From positions 1 to 33,023 of the forward strand of contig JADNRX010000559.1 of assembly GCA_015501595.1 (NCBI GenBank): a stretch of DNA of 33,023 nucleotides, in the 5' to 3' direction. The stretch comes from Hymenopellis radicata. Taxonomy: Eukaryota; Basidiomycota; Agaricomycetes; Agaricales; Physalacriaceae. Numbering within the stretch: the stretch's first letter is position 1; each line of letters opens with the position of its first letter. The position numbers and the translations under genes were made by a program. This document shows, piece after piece, positions 1-11,502 of this stretch. The notes under the pieces were generated by a model that saw only the letters and a list, made by a program, of their open reading frames with translations, did not search any database and was not told the origin of the DNA.

Positions 1-134
1 AAATTTGTCGGGACTTTTTTTTCTGACCTGTAAAAATCACCAAAAATCACGCAAAAATCGCTAAAAATTCCCAATTGGCATAAGAACACGTAGAATACAA
101 GTGAAAGCCTAGGATGATACATCCTCATCATCCT
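1..134. other. AT-rich downstream flank
   Basis: No gene is seen. The stretch contains four imperfect copies of a short A-rich unit (aaaaatc followed by 2-3 bases) around positions 34-70. It lies 3' of the minus-strand gene that ends at 135 and may serve as its 3' flank. Confidence 0.5.
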
Positions 135-2482
135 CTAAGTCAAACACACTGATGTTCTCTTCCCTTTCCGCCGGATGGTGTTGAGACTGGCCACAACCTT
201 CGAAAGCATCTTTTTCTCGGCATGAAGATCACGGAAGATCTGGAGCGCCTTGACAGACAGTTCTACTCCTTCAGCGGTTTCTTTCACAACATCATCGATC
301 TGATATAGAAGCGAGCCCGGTGGAATATGCGCATGGCGTGAGAGACCCATTACGCTATGCGCCGTATGAATCCGCCGGAAGTTACGCCCAAAGGATTGCT
401 CGAAGGTCTGAAGGAGCATGCGGGAGACTGAGCCAATGTTGCCGGCCTTAGGCACCCAGCAGTACTTTCCACCTTTTCCTGCACCCTTCGAGTACATAGT
501 TCGTACTGAGAAAGTAGTAATTAGAGCGGTGGAAGACATAAATAGACACTCTGGACTGTACCTTTGCCAACGAGTATCTGATCCTCATGAAAGATGAATA
601 CAAATCGACCATTCATCAGCTCATTCTTTGAAGAGATGTTCGCTTCTGCTACCAGAGATTGACAGCTCAGTTTTTGGGTCAGTCGGCGCCGACGTGAAAC
701 TTCCTGTAAGATTTTACTTGAGTACCATCAAAAAGCATCGAATAGAGCACGAACATCTGTTGCGCGTGTTGCAGCAGCAACGGCGGCATTCGCAGAATTG
801 CCGTTCTCTGCAACGACTTCGACTGTATCGCCTTCAACGTTACCTTCACTTGTCCAGCGCACACGTCGATTAACGCCAGCTGTTGGCCCGCGCTGTCCGG
901 CTTTACGGAAGACGCCGTGAATTGCTCTCGCTAACGCAAGTTCTGGCGAGATTTCCTTCGGTGGACTATCTTCTTTGGGTTTGTCTGTATCGTGCTTCTT
1001 CTGTTTTGGAGGTGGCGCAAGCATCGACGGCTTGTAGTTCCGAACGCCGACTCGGGATGCCGTGGTCTGATGTGCAGCACGGATTGTGACAAGTGCTTCC
1101 AAATCCGATGAAGTGATGGTCTCGTTGAGAGGCGGTTCCTCAGCTAAAGGAGTCGGCTCTTTCTCAGGCTCTGCCGGAGCTTGTACTGGTCCGCCCAAGC
1201 GAGCCTGTAGACTGGTCATTAGAGACAATGCTGCATCCGGAGCATGCTGAATGGCGATGGCAAGACGATCTTGACACGCTTTCAGCATCTCGACGTCTTC
1301 ACCATTCCCGGGTAGGTGATCGCTGTGAACTCATAAGTATTTGAAATCACCAGAGAGGAACTGTGGCACATACTACATAGTGGCAAGGTTATCAATAACA
1401 AGAGCGGCAGCAGCAGCTGTGTAACCCTCGAGCTCAGACTTCTCAGCAGTAGTAAGACCTGAGACGTCCTTGATGGCATCGATAGCTGTCTGCAGCTGCT
1501 CCCGGACACTCAGAACAAGAAGTTCATCGTCTGTGTCTTTTGAGATATCATTTTCGTCGGCATCGAGGCTGACATCCGGTGGACAGAGTGGAACATCGGG
1601 TGCTCGATCAAGGAGATCCATATGTACACCGACGAGAGCCCATAGTGCCGTGTTTTCTTCAATGGCCAGGTGGAATTCATCGGTCAGTTCACAGTCAGTT
1701 GGGAAAGTAGAAAGTAGGGCATAGTTAATCGTTCCATCATCTGGAATTGAAGCTTCGGGTCCTTGATAACCGGAAGCAACGGTTTTAAACGCTGCCTTGG
1801 AAAACCGAACACGCATCCTAGCTAGTAAGGTTGCATGTATATGCGGGAGAATGAGAACGGCCTGGGCAAGAGCAAAGTCTGGGGAAATCCCTCGCATCGC
1901 AGAGAAGCTGTACTCATTTCCCATTGTTGCATGTTTAGAGGGTAGGAGAGGAACATCTTTTGGAAGATGATTGCGATGTATGAGCATGAGTCCCAGCAAG
2001 CCGTCGATCGTGATGTTGAAGATGTCGTCTGCCTGCTTCGAGATGTAATACCGTGCCTCGCTATAGCCTTGCTTCTTCAGGACACGTTTCCAAGTCTGCA
2101 TGAAGAGACGTGTCCGAAGAAGGATCTTCGCGCGTTGCCGGTGTGGCATGACGCGGCTTTGAAAAGCATCAACGAACTCGCCGAAGACAAAGAGGTAGAC
2201 GATGAGGCCCAGGTTTTCATCAGGGTTCTGAATAGCGCTTTCCAGCGCGGCAGCAGAGAAGACACGAGCAGCAGCATTATCATCTTGCTTATCACTGCGA
2301 ATGACGTCCCGCTCGTACAAAGGGGAATTGTCCTGCATCGCCATATCATATAGATGTTCATAATAGACAGGAAAGTTGCCGAGGATGAGGCCGCGCGCGC
2401 CGGTACTGATGTTATTGCGCCCAGTTTTCCGCATGTGAAGACTATCTTGCATATTGACGAAGATATTCTTCTCTAGAGCCAT
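135..2482 (-). CDS. Multi-copy basidiomycete protein, possibly transposase-derived, 5' incomplete
   Basis: Function is unknown. Four exons join in one frame: 2482-1377, 1322-751 (3' end least certain), 645-562 and 505-135. The introns are 54, 105 and 56 nt, and the first and last have clear GT..AG sites. The protein opens with a segment containing KTGRNNISTGAR and RDVIRSDKQDDNAAARVFSA. A hydrophobic LIVYLFVFGEFVDAFQ stretch and GYSEARYYISKQADDI follow. These match my memory of a large repeated protein family of mushroom genomes. The C-terminal exons carry RGPTAGVNRRVRWT, NGRFVFIFHEDQILVGK and GKYCWVPKAGNIGSVS, also typical of that family. The ATG at 2482 is preceded by a 3' splice-like site (ttacag), so upstream exons are expected, but none is visible in the next kilobase. 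The copy is therefore probably 5' truncated. The transposase link is inference; coding status is well supported by consistent splice phases. Confidence 0.65.
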
Positions 2483-3517
2483 AGCTGTAAGTATTTACAT
2501 AGTTTCAGTGGCTGTAGCCAGCAGAAATAGTTTTATTGTTACTGGAGCTAGCCAGCGAGGTGGCAGTGCAGTCATCCTCGGCATTCGGTTCGGCATCTGA
2601 GCCAGCACCGTCGTCGGCATCTACCTCGGCAATGTCACGCACCCGCCTCTTGCACCGCCGTTCTCACCCTGCCTCTATTGGCACCGTTAGGTTGCCGATC
2701 TCTCGGCCAGATACACCTCACCCTAGCCACGTTCGCTTCTCCTTTGGGACCGCCATTTTACGCTAGGCACGCTCGCTTCTCCTTTTGGCCTACCTGCAAT
2801 CCAGCTGCTGCTGCTGCCGCCCCCGCCCCCGCCCCCCGTTCGCGCCGCAGGCGCGTATGCCGTATTCGCTCGTGCCGCTACTCACTTGCTGCATGTCTGG
2901 TACGCTTATATTAACGCTCCTCAATTACTCTAACCCGCCCGACAGGAATTCATCCAGCCCTCATTTTCCGCCGCCCGCGCGCCACTACGGGGACATTCAC
3001 ACACATCCTTACATGCACTGGACCTGCCTACCTCCCGTGTCATCACACTTCCCCCCGACCAACAATAACCGCCGCCATCGTGAACGCGCGCCTCGTTACG
3101 CAGCGACCCACCTTCCTAATTGGGAACCAACAGGCGCAGGCGCGACCTCTGCTCCGTCATCCGCCTAGCACCGGCGCCGTCATCTCACGCTCTCTTAACC
3201 CTCCTCTTCAAAACTCGTCTCCTTCAATGCCAGCCACATCCCGCCGCACGCACCCTCCTTCCTAATTGGGAATCAACATGTCGGTACTGTACCCATTCGC
3301 CACAAATCATCGAATTTGCCCATAAAACATCGCCCAATTACTTTACTATAGCTACCACCTATCTACTATTACTTGTTGGTTCACTTACTTCGCCCCTCAA
3401 TCAATCATTCACTCCAAATACGCTCCACGCAAGTCCATTCCGGCAAACACCGATCGCAGGTGCATTCGTGATAAAATAAAAGTAGCGCTCGCCACACGTT
3501 GATTTTCCGAAATAATT
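2483..3517. other. Pyrimidine-rich intergenic region without a supported gene
   Basis: The plus strand is strongly C/T-rich. Short open frames here are proline/serine-rich artefacts of composition and show no splice structure or family motif. A near-identical 19-bp unit (ttcctaattgggaa plus five bases) occurs at about 3112 and 3258. The region may contain promoter sequence for the flanking minus-strand genes, but nothing specific can be named. Confidence 0.5.
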
Positions 3518-4546
3518 CTACAAAAAGTCCAAGTCCTTATCACCAAAATTCTTCGCGCCATGTCCTTCGTCGTTATCGAGATATTCATCGTTTTCCAATT
3601 CCATCCCCTCTTCTTCTTCCCCGTCAACTTCCATCGTGTTCGGTTGTTCCCCGTGGACGAATGGCCGTACGTGGTAGTTCCCGCGCTTCCAGCCGCTCTT
3701 CAGGGAGCAGGGCCGATTGATGAGGCGGCAGCGGAAACAGGCACCGTTCGTCATCCCCGGTTTCAGCCAGCAGTGGGCTGAGTCCTTGGGAATGTCCGGT
3801 TTCGTCCGTGGTCCGGGTTTCTTGCCTTTGACCTTGAGAACAACGACGACGTTCGGGTCGCATCGCGTACACAGACCTGGCGCGTCCTGGTGCACGTGTC
3901 AGCATGAACATTGTGACATGATCGTACATTTACCACAAGGTTCCCGGCGGCGCGTTCCTGTGCCCAAAGGTCGGCGCATTTGTCAACCAGATATGGCCAC
4001 GACTTCGAATCTGTGCCCTCGGAGTAGCGGAGAATTTCACTGCGGTGCCACACTACGCGGGTCAGTAGACGGTACTGCAAAGAGAGCCGCGCCACGTACC
4101 GTTGGGGTCGTCGGCTCGGTTGTTCGTCCTGTGCGCGCGTGCGTTGTCGTCGTCTGATGACTCTGTTGAGATCCCGCCTTCAGAAGAGGATTCGTTCTTG
4201 AACTTGGGTTTTCATCGTGGTCTTGGTTCTCGGCTTGGATGTTGCGGTCCTCCTGGTCAGCGGGACCGTGATCGTCGCGCTGTGGGCGGTCAGACGCGTC
4301 GTTGAGTTCAACGGCAACTGACCTGGCGGATGTGAGCTGGTACGCCCCGCTGAGATGCTTCGTGACTGTCAGCAGCGTCGCGCAGCCCCAGTACGACGAC
4401 GTACCTAGGAATGACTCCCGCAGTCCTTCACCTGCTGGCCCAAGTGTCTGGAGGTGGTACCACATCTCCGCAGAGTTCAAATCGCGCTGTGGTGGCGCAG
4501 GATGGACGACGTATCCATGTGGCGGCGAGTTATTGGTGTTCGTCAT
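3518..4546 (-). CDS. Cysteine-rich basidiomycete family protein (putative metal-binding), exon structure unresolved
   Basis: Coding-like segments lie in order on the minus strand. An N-terminal segment from ATG 4546 includes AEMWYHLQTLGPAGEGLRESFL. An acidic serine stretch follows at about 4190-4110. A WHRSEILRYSEG..SWPYLVDKCADLWAQE segment lies at about 4060-3960. The C-terminal exon (about 3880-3518) has CTRC, then CWLK and CFRCRLINRPC, and a very acidic tail. Spaced CxxC pairs suggest zinc binding but do not match a canonical Zn2Cys6 domain. Introns seem to lie near 4300-4240 and 3960-3890. At least one frame change near 4200 is not explained by a splice site, so the copy may be eroded. 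This resembles an expanded Agaricomycete family of unknown role; no function is assigned. Confidence 0.45.
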
Positions 4547-4944
4547 GGTAGCAGTGACAGCAAAGGCAATGGAACTGCGCACCCATTGTCTACCGTATGT
4601 GGGCGCCTATTCAGCTTCGCGAAGTGCAGTTACCCGTTCTGTGGTTCGCGTTTCGGACTTAGCGGAGTTACTCTCCGTTTCTTCGCTTAGGGATTTTTGC
4701 TAAGTTGAGTATTCCATTCTGGTCAGGCATCACACCATCCATTATGTAGTGCTACATGTCGCCGTGTAGCCTAGCGGTTCTGGCTGACAATGGGTGCATT
4801 TCTCGCAAACAAAATTTTTCTTTTCGCCAAGCTACGCGTTCGATTACCGCTTTTGACACTTACTCAGGGCTAGTGTTGCAGACTTGTCACTGTCACTTTC
4901 AACCATACCACCACTACCGATATTATACACGCTCGACGCCGTAT
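4547..4944. other. Intergenic region
   Basis: No gene is seen. A tRNA A-box-like string (tagcctagcgg, about 4767) and a B-box-like string (about 4837) are spaced too widely for a tRNA. The stretch lies between the starts and ends of two minus-strand genes. Confidence 0.4.
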
Positions 4945-7568
4945 CTACCCCTCCATCTCCGATGTAGCCTTCAGGACGCCCCGCATCATCCACTCGGCGT
5001 CGAGTACCGCCTCCAACCAAACCGCACGCTCTTTCGCCTTCCTCCAACAACTGACTGCTCCACCCCACCAAAAGAGACACGCCACGATGCTCAGCCAGCC
5101 TAGGACGCCTCGCGCCGTGAGCAAACCCCATTCCTGGCCATATTCCCCGCGATTCCATCCCGCCTCACCTTTCGTCCTCCACTTCGGCTGCATGCCGTCC
5201 CACCACGCAGTATAAGTCTTCTCAAACGACGCGATTCCCGTGAGTGGCAGTTCCAGAACCTCATCCTTCTTTGAATGACGTCCTCTCTTTTGCCAGTCTG
5301 ACAGCAACTGAGGACGCTTCTTTGTCTCCACACTACCCGAAGCCACGGAGAAATTCCCTCGCACTTCCAACAAAACAAACATATCCAGCAACGCTCTCCA
5401 TTCCTTACCCAGCATCGCCTCCCCGAAGTGGCGATAAGGCAGCCGGAACCAGTCTGGAGCTACTGCAACGGCAGCCTTCATTTCTTGTGATAGGGCCGAT
5501 ACGACGGCGCCTGTAGGAGCAGGACGTGGACGAGGAGGAGCACGATCGAGAGGAGATGGTGAACGGGTTGGAATTATTGAGGGTGGCTCGGACGCGTTGA
5601 CCGATGTCGAGCCAGCGAACGCTGCATCCACCTCCATCGCCACATCGTCCGACAGCACCACGGGACCTGCTGGAGACGCCGTTCCCGCATTCGACGCCAA
5701 TGAACCTTTCGCCACCTCGCCGGGCAGAGACGTGTCAATATCCATAGCGTCGTCGTCCGAGTCGAAGGAGGGACCGTCTTCTGGTGTCGTTGAAGGCACT
5801 CCAGCATTGATACGCCTCGACTGTCGACTCGCAGGGACGGCGCCTCCTTCAGCGCGTTTTTGTCGAGTCTCCTGTCGCTTTGCCTTCTTCGCAGTCTCCT
5901 TATCGGCCTTCTCTTGCGCCGCCTTCTCCCACGGCCGATCCATGTCACCGACTATCTGCGCCAATAGCGCCTTATTGCTCTTGATCTTGGCGTTACGGTC
6001 GATTTCGTATTGGCTGAGACGACGTCCAGTGTGATCATGGAACTCGTCCTCAACGACCACCTCGTTTTCTTTACCCTCAGCACCCTTCCTCTTCTTTCCT
6101 CCACCAGTCTGCTTTTTCCCTCTCCTCTCGGCCGTGGTAGCCGCCTCCTCCTCATCCTCATCGCTACTCTTCTCTGAATCGAACTCGTCGTCCTCGAATT
6201 CTTCCTCTGAATCGTCTTGCGCCATGCGCTCATTGATCAGCGCATCCAAGTTCGTCGTCACCGCCGCCGGCTCCATCGTCGTCTCTCCTTGAACCAGTGA
6301 GGGTGCTCCCTCCGAGCCGGGCAGTCTCTTGGGAGGCTCAATTGGCTTAGAGCCTGGAATTGTCGCAGCCGCGACAGCTGCAGGAGTATACGCCGTGGAA
6401 CACCAATCTAGCAAATGCTCCCGCCAGGCGCCGTATCCCTGAGCCTTTAATTTACCGTCCGGCAGCTTCTGAGGTTCGCTTCGCCAGTGTGGCGCAGCGA
6501 CAGGGTTTGGGTCGTGATTGACTCCAGCAGCAGCACTGTCATCGCTGTCAGTACTAACCTCCAATTCGATTATTCGATTGCTAACCTGATTACAGCATGT
6601 TCCCCCCGCGCTGGGGCATCGGGCCCGCTGCACTAACGATCACGTGCAAGCCAGTTAACTCGTGGACACCTTCGATTATTGGCGCCAAGAAAGACACCAT
6701 ATTTTCAATACGCCTATACCGTGTTCAGTACCACCCTACGGCTGATATAAAGCACTCACGCAGCTCGATCTTTGGGATCCTGTGATGGTCGCGCCGTCAT
6801 CTTCCTGGTATACTCCGCCTTCTCCTTCGCCGCCTCTTCTTTCGCCGCTGCACCCCACTCGTCCTGCTCCTCTTTGGACATGGCCTTGAAGGTTCGCCGC
6901 GCATAATTCGAGTGGGTGTCGATGTTCCAAACAGGCAATTGATCCTGCGGCACGTTCTTCTCCGTCAAGGCGGCGCGTTTGGCCTCGAGATCTGCCTTCG
7001 CCGCTTTTGCGACACTCGACTTGTTCGCCCTCCACCACTGCTGGAACGCCTGTCGCGCCTTTGGTGGCTTCGTCACCCCTGACAGTTTCGCGAGCAGAAT
7101 CTCATAAGGGTCGTCCAGAACACTGTGGCGCAGCGACGACCGAACCCTACACAGTTTTTGCGCCCGGTACCGAAGAAAGGAACGTATGCGCTGGCACGCT
7201 ATGTAAGTCCTATTCGAATTGTTTAATCCATTATGCTCACCTTCTTTAAGACGCCCATGCGCTCGCGCTTGGTCGCCATCGCCTCGTCGGACAGGTTTTC
7301 TACCGGCACCACAGTCTCTGAATCCCATGGCGCTTCCGGAAGGACTGGCTCCTCGTGGTCCGGCACCGACACTGGACAGTAGTAAAAATATTCTTTGTAC
7401 AGCTCCTTCAAGAAGCGACCTTCCTCCTCGTGACCGACCTCAAGGGTGTCCGCGTATCGACGTAGTCAGTCGTTCAAAAAAGACGCGCGCCAGCCGTCGG
7501 CCCAGCCTTTCAGAGACAGTCGGGCGGATTTTGCCTTCTTCGGACGCGGCTGTTTTTTGCGCTCTCAC
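4945..7568 (-). CDS. Low-complexity acidic/basic basidiomycete family protein, N-terminal nonsense codon
   Basis: Four exons join with matching phases: 7465-7241, 7190-6760, 6713-6594 and 6544-4945. The introns are 50, 46 and 49 nt. The conserved core reads LLAKLSGVTKPPKARQAFQQ in exon 2 and FLAPIIEGVHELTGLHVIV in exon 3. Exon 4 starts with a GYGAWREHLLDWCSTAYTP segment, followed by long acidic (EEEFEDDEFDSE) and lysine-rich tracts and a tryptophan-rich C-terminus. I recognise the layout as an expanded family of mushroom genomes; function unknown, possibly nuclear because of the basic/acidic tracts. The frame upstream of exon 1 continues to about 7568 (WADGWRASF) but is cut by TGA at 7468-7466, and no ATG lies between that stop and the DEAMATKRERMG segment. 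Either the gene is broken near its N-terminus or an upstream exon joins in a way I could not resolve. Confidence 0.62.
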
Positions 7569-7735
7569 CATGGTTGTCGGGAGTAGCACACTAGCTACCC
7601 TATTCAGGAAGAACTCGTTCCTGCCACTACCATATCCCATTTGGGTCAACTTTCAAATTCTTGTCAATTTCAATAACCATACGCTCTTATCTGCGAGCTC
7701 TTCGGCTTCTCAATTCCTGTATCGCCATGTCTTCC

Positions 7736-8038
7736 TGTAAGGATTCGTAGCATGACATTTGTTGTGTACATGTTTGTCAGTACGTTAGCTTACATAATTG
7801 CCGTATCTTGTTCTCTTACTTTGTGGAACACTCGGACACCCTTGACGCGCCGTGCGGTCTCGTATGAGGCTGCGTTAATGCCCACTCAACTTGGCTGAGC
7901 ACCCATTACTGCTTCCATTTCCCCGGCAAGGACCCAGACCTGGGTGACAGGTTCTCTTCAGCGCTCAGAGTTACAGAGCTCGCACTCGACCTGACCGACT
8001 CCTCAACCTCTCGCAAAACGGACGCACGAGTCGTCACA
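7736..8038 (+). repeat. 5' LTR
   Basis: 303 bp, TG...CA ends. It is matched by the 304-bp copy at 10089-10392 with three differences: one G indel in the cccttgacgc region, one C/G and one A/G. Confidence 0.93.
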
Positions 8039-8062
8039 ATGGAGCCCACTGCGAGGGTTACT
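8039..8062 (+). other. Candidate primer-binding site
   Basis: Directly after the 5' LTR, tggagcccactgcgaggg is complementary to a plausible tRNA 3' end: CCA, a U discriminator, an acceptor strand pairing with GCCCACU, then a T-stem-like run. The tRNA identity is not established. Confidence 0.45.
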
Positions 8063-10076
8063 ATAGGAGCCGGTCATGGTCAACCCCATCATCATTTCGA
8101 GCGCCGAGTCCAGCATTGGCCGACCGCCTCTCCGACCTTGTTTGACGATTACTCGTTCAAACCCGACGGATTCCCTTACGAGTTTGCTCGTCGGAGAGCG
8201 CTGGCACACCATTCAGTGCGCGCAACCCGCTTGCGTGCCAGCTACCCGTTCCTCTTCCTTCCACCACCCCGTCCCTCTCCCCATTTACCATCAGTGCTCC
8301 GCTAAACCGTTGCGGATTTGTTCTGCGACACATTTAGCCGACCCAGCTGTTGGACCTTTATCGGGTTCTTCCACCGCGTCGCCTACTAATCGCGTTCTTC
8401 ACGTCGCGCCGTCACTCTCACCAGCCTTCGCACTCCGCACCATCCCTAGCTCTTCCATCCCCACTCAAGCATCAGCTACTGCAGATGCGTCGCTCCAAGA
8501 CAAGCAAAAGGAATCCCTGAATTGAAGCTGAAATCCTGTCCTCGCGGTCGTCACCGCTTGAAGATCCGTTGTCGACTACAAGTGACCCCGGACCATCAGC
8601 CCTCTTTATTCTTTGCCCACCCGTGGATACGTAGGCGATACGTCGACGTTGGTCAGAACGTCACTTGTCATGTCTTTTGCACCGCCGAAAGCGGGCAGTC
8701 GTTCTATCGACAACTTGGCGGTCCGCCTTGGAAACCCTCATGCCGGCCATCTTCAAACCAAAGCGAAAGCAAGCAACTAGAACTTCGCCCGACGCCAGTC
8801 TGAACCTCCCGACTGCTCCTTCGACGTCCTCTTCTGCCCCATCTTCACCTTCTACGCCAGCAGCAGCCCTGACGTCTCAGTCAAGCTTGAAGAACGCATC
8901 ACCCATCTCGAAATCACACCCGCGTCCTCCTTGGAGTTGATATGTTCCCCAACTAAAACACAGTCGGGCTTATCAGCTACCCTCCACACAGGTGTCCGTG
9001 TCGTTGCTGGCATCTCCTACCTGCGCGCCAGACCCGTAGCTCCCAGTGTCGGCACCATACAATGTTGGATCCACGGAAGACTCAGGAAGTGGAAGCTGAT
9101 GACGAGGCTTGAGACGATCTCAACGACAATCCTGGCACGGATGAGCACTCTTCCCGTGCATGGAGCCATGACCTAGGCGATTCAGAGTTCATAGGCTCTA
9201 AGTCGCCGGCGAGTCACGTTTTGAGAGCATATCGACAGGAACATGTGTTGCCCGCCAGTCGAAAGACGGCCGTGGCGACCGCTTCCTGCGCGAAGGCCCA
9301 GGATGTGACTGAAGTCTACTGTCTGCGAGACGAGTCCTTACTGTGGTGGAGATTAGATCTCGCATATTTGGAACGGTACCTCCATGTAGCCTTAGCCGTA
9401 ATGCAATGTTCGCATTCTTTTCGCACCTACCTTTGGACCGAGACTTTGGTGTTCCGACTTGACCCAGGCTAAGACTTCTATGTTGCAACTTGACCCAGGT
9501 CGAAAGCGTCTTCGCTCGACTCTGATGGTGTACGCCACTCTGGGATGAATTACCCACCCTATCCCCTCCCCTTAAATCTCCGCTGTGGATTATTTCCACA
9601 CCGTCTCTTTGATCGAGATCTTCTCTCAGAGTTGACAGTGAGTAAAGAATGGGGGGTGTAGGGAGGGCGGGTGGGATGTTGTTTATGAGGTGTTGAGCTT
9701 AGACTTGGAGGTGGAATGTCCACCGAATGACTATGGAAGGTGGTAATGATGGTGATGAGCATAGGATGTGACAGCACTGAGACGATGATGAGGAGATGAA
9801 GGAACGAGATGGGCTCTGATGCTGAGTCTGTGGAGGACGATAACAGGACCCGTTGACGACACATCGAAGATGTTGGTCATGTGTATCGTCTAAATCGTGA
9901 ACGCATCAGAATTGGAGAAGGAGAAGGGAGAGCTGGAGACTTGGGACTGGTGATGATGGTTGCTGGTGCATGTAGTACAGTCCTTCAGATGATGAAGGAC
10001 GACTACAGAACATTGGCCAATTTTTTGTCGGGCAACCCCGACTACTTTTTCTTCCTCTCGCATGTCCTGACTCACA

Positions 10077-10088
10077 TGTGGGGGGTAT
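10077..10088 (+). other. Polypurine tract of the LTR element
   Basis: A run of six Gs in tgtggggggtat ends at the first base of the 3' LTR, where plus-strand priming of LTR elements is expected. Confidence 0.7.
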
Positions 10089-10392
10089 TGTAAGGATTCG
10101 TAGCATGACATTTGTTGTGTACATGTTTGTCAGTACGTTAGCTTACATAATTGCCGTATCTTGTTCTCTTACTTTGTGGAACACTCGGACACCCTTGGAC
10201 GCGCCGTGCGGTCTCGTATGAGGCTGCGTTAATGCCCACTCAACTTGGCTGAGCACCCATTACTGCTTCCATTTCCCCGGCAAGGACCCAGACCTGGGTG
10301 ACAGGTTCTCTTCAGCGCTCAGAGTTACAGAGCTCGCACTCGACCTGACCGACTCCTCAAGCTCTCGCAAAACGGACGCGCGAGTCGTCACA
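10089..10392 (+). repeat. 3' LTR
   Basis: 304 bp and about 99% identical to 7736-8038. It is followed at once by the second copy of the target duplication cttcc. Confidence 0.93.
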
Positions 10393-11502
10393 CTTCCCCC
10401 GCTCCTGTTGCACTCCCGCCGCCTGCAGCGCGCGAACACACTTCGCGTTCCCCCACCCCTACTCTTGTTGACCAGAGTCAGCTCGCCACCGGCGATCCTA
10501 GGCCTTCGACCCCTCCATCCACCGGTCCGAGTCCCATGGAGGACGTGCAGGCAACCCCCACTCAATCTGAGTCCGCCGTTGCTAGCTATCTCACCTCGCC
10601 TGGCCACGATGAGCTCCATGCGATTGTCGTCCCCGACGCTACTCCCCACAGAGATGCCTCCACTAGGCGATCCACTACTCCGACACCTCGCGGTACCAAT
10701 TCGGTCATTCCTTCCGTCGCGACACCGGCTCAGACTCGTGTGGCTCGCGTTCCCGCCACGCCCACGTCTCCAGGCCACGATCTCGCGCATGCCATTTGTA
10801 TTCAAGAATCAGACTCGGAGAGTACCTCTGCTCAACAAGGTTCAGATTCCGAGGACGACGATGTGGTTATTGTTCAAGGTACTGTATTAACTTTCCTCGC
10901 TGTTGTTACTCTCCCTCAACGACTTCTTTTTAGCTGCTCATCAGTCTTTGCCTCAAGTCGCGACGCAGTTGAATTCAGGTATATTTATTTCTCTCAGAGT
11001 CCCTCTTTACTCAACCGGTCCTCTATTCAGCGCCTCAAGTCGCGCCAGCTGCCACTGATAACCAGCCCGCGCGTTGGATGTCATGTGTTGAACATCGTCA
11101 AGTTCCCACCGAACCCCTCGTCGTCAATCACGCGTTCACGTCGGCAAGGTGGTATCTCGTTATTCGCGGCACCTTTGTAGGAGTGTTTCCCTTTTCGTCA
11201 GTCAGATCTCTCTTCATTCTTGTTCCACGTTATTCAAATTGCTCCAGCTACTGGGCCGACATCGCCACGAAACGGGTTAAACATTCGGCCTCCGTTAGCC
11301 GCACCTGCCTTCAATCAGATGCTGTTGACGAGTTCAACATCGCACTCGCGGCCGGGCTTGTTCAAATTGTGTGAGGGATCTGTTATCGGTACCCATCAGT
11401 TACAGCTCCCGTGTAGCTAATTGGTTAGGATGATATATTGGGGTTCGGATAAATACAGGTTTTGTTAGTGTAGCATCAATCGCACGTCGTTGTCCTTCCC
11501 CT

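Larger units (their letters stand above)
7736..10392 (+). mobile_element. Complete non-autonomous LTR retrotransposon
   Basis: Two near-identical terminal repeats (7736-8038 and 10089-10392) begin TGTAAGG and end GTCACA, and perfect 5-bp target duplications (cttcc at 7731-7735 and 10393-10397) flank the element. A primer-binding-like sequence follows the first LTR and a G-run polypurine tract precedes the second. The 2.05-kb interior has only short, unconvincing open frames and no recognisable gag, protease, integrase or reverse transcriptase. It must have moved with proteins from another element. The LTRs differ at one indel and two substitutions, which implies a fairly recent insertion. Whether it belongs to the copia or gypsy group cannot be told without coding sequence. 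The plus orientation is set by the PBS/PPT order. Confidence 0.93.
7727..11374 (+). pseudogene. RNase H1-N/viroplasmin-like domain gene, split at codon 3 by an LTR retrotransposon
   Basis: ATG is at 7727. The first three codons end at 7735, where the LTR element 7736-10392 is inserted; the 5-bp duplication cttcc follows at 10393-10397. Coding resumes in the same frame at 10398 and continues through exons ending 10878, 10934-10978, 11031-11196 and 11248-11374. Introns are 55, 52 and 51 nt, and the total without the insert is 275 residues. The N-terminal two thirds are proline/serine/threonine-rich with an acidic SDSEDDDVVIV run. The C-terminus has ARWYLVIRGTFVGVF and SASVSRTCLQSDAVDEF, which fit the short RNase H1 N-terminal (Cauli_VI) fold that binds RNA/DNA hybrids in other proteins. 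The role of the fungal protein is unknown. The insertion separates the start codon and any promoter from nearly the whole coding region. A similar domain recurs in the next gene. Confidence 0.7.

Noticed and set aside
8039..9170. Short frames inside the LTR element as gag
   Set aside because: No zinc knuckle, protease or polymerase motif, and the frames change often without splice sites.
10260..10805. Arginine/glycine-rich minus-strand frame
   Set aside because: It crosses the end of the 3' LTR and is antisense to the first viroplasmin-like exon, which has clean splice junctions.
11411..11455. tRNA gene suggested by gtagctaattggttagg and ggttcgg
   Set aside because: A-to-B box spacing is only 28 nt and no stems form.
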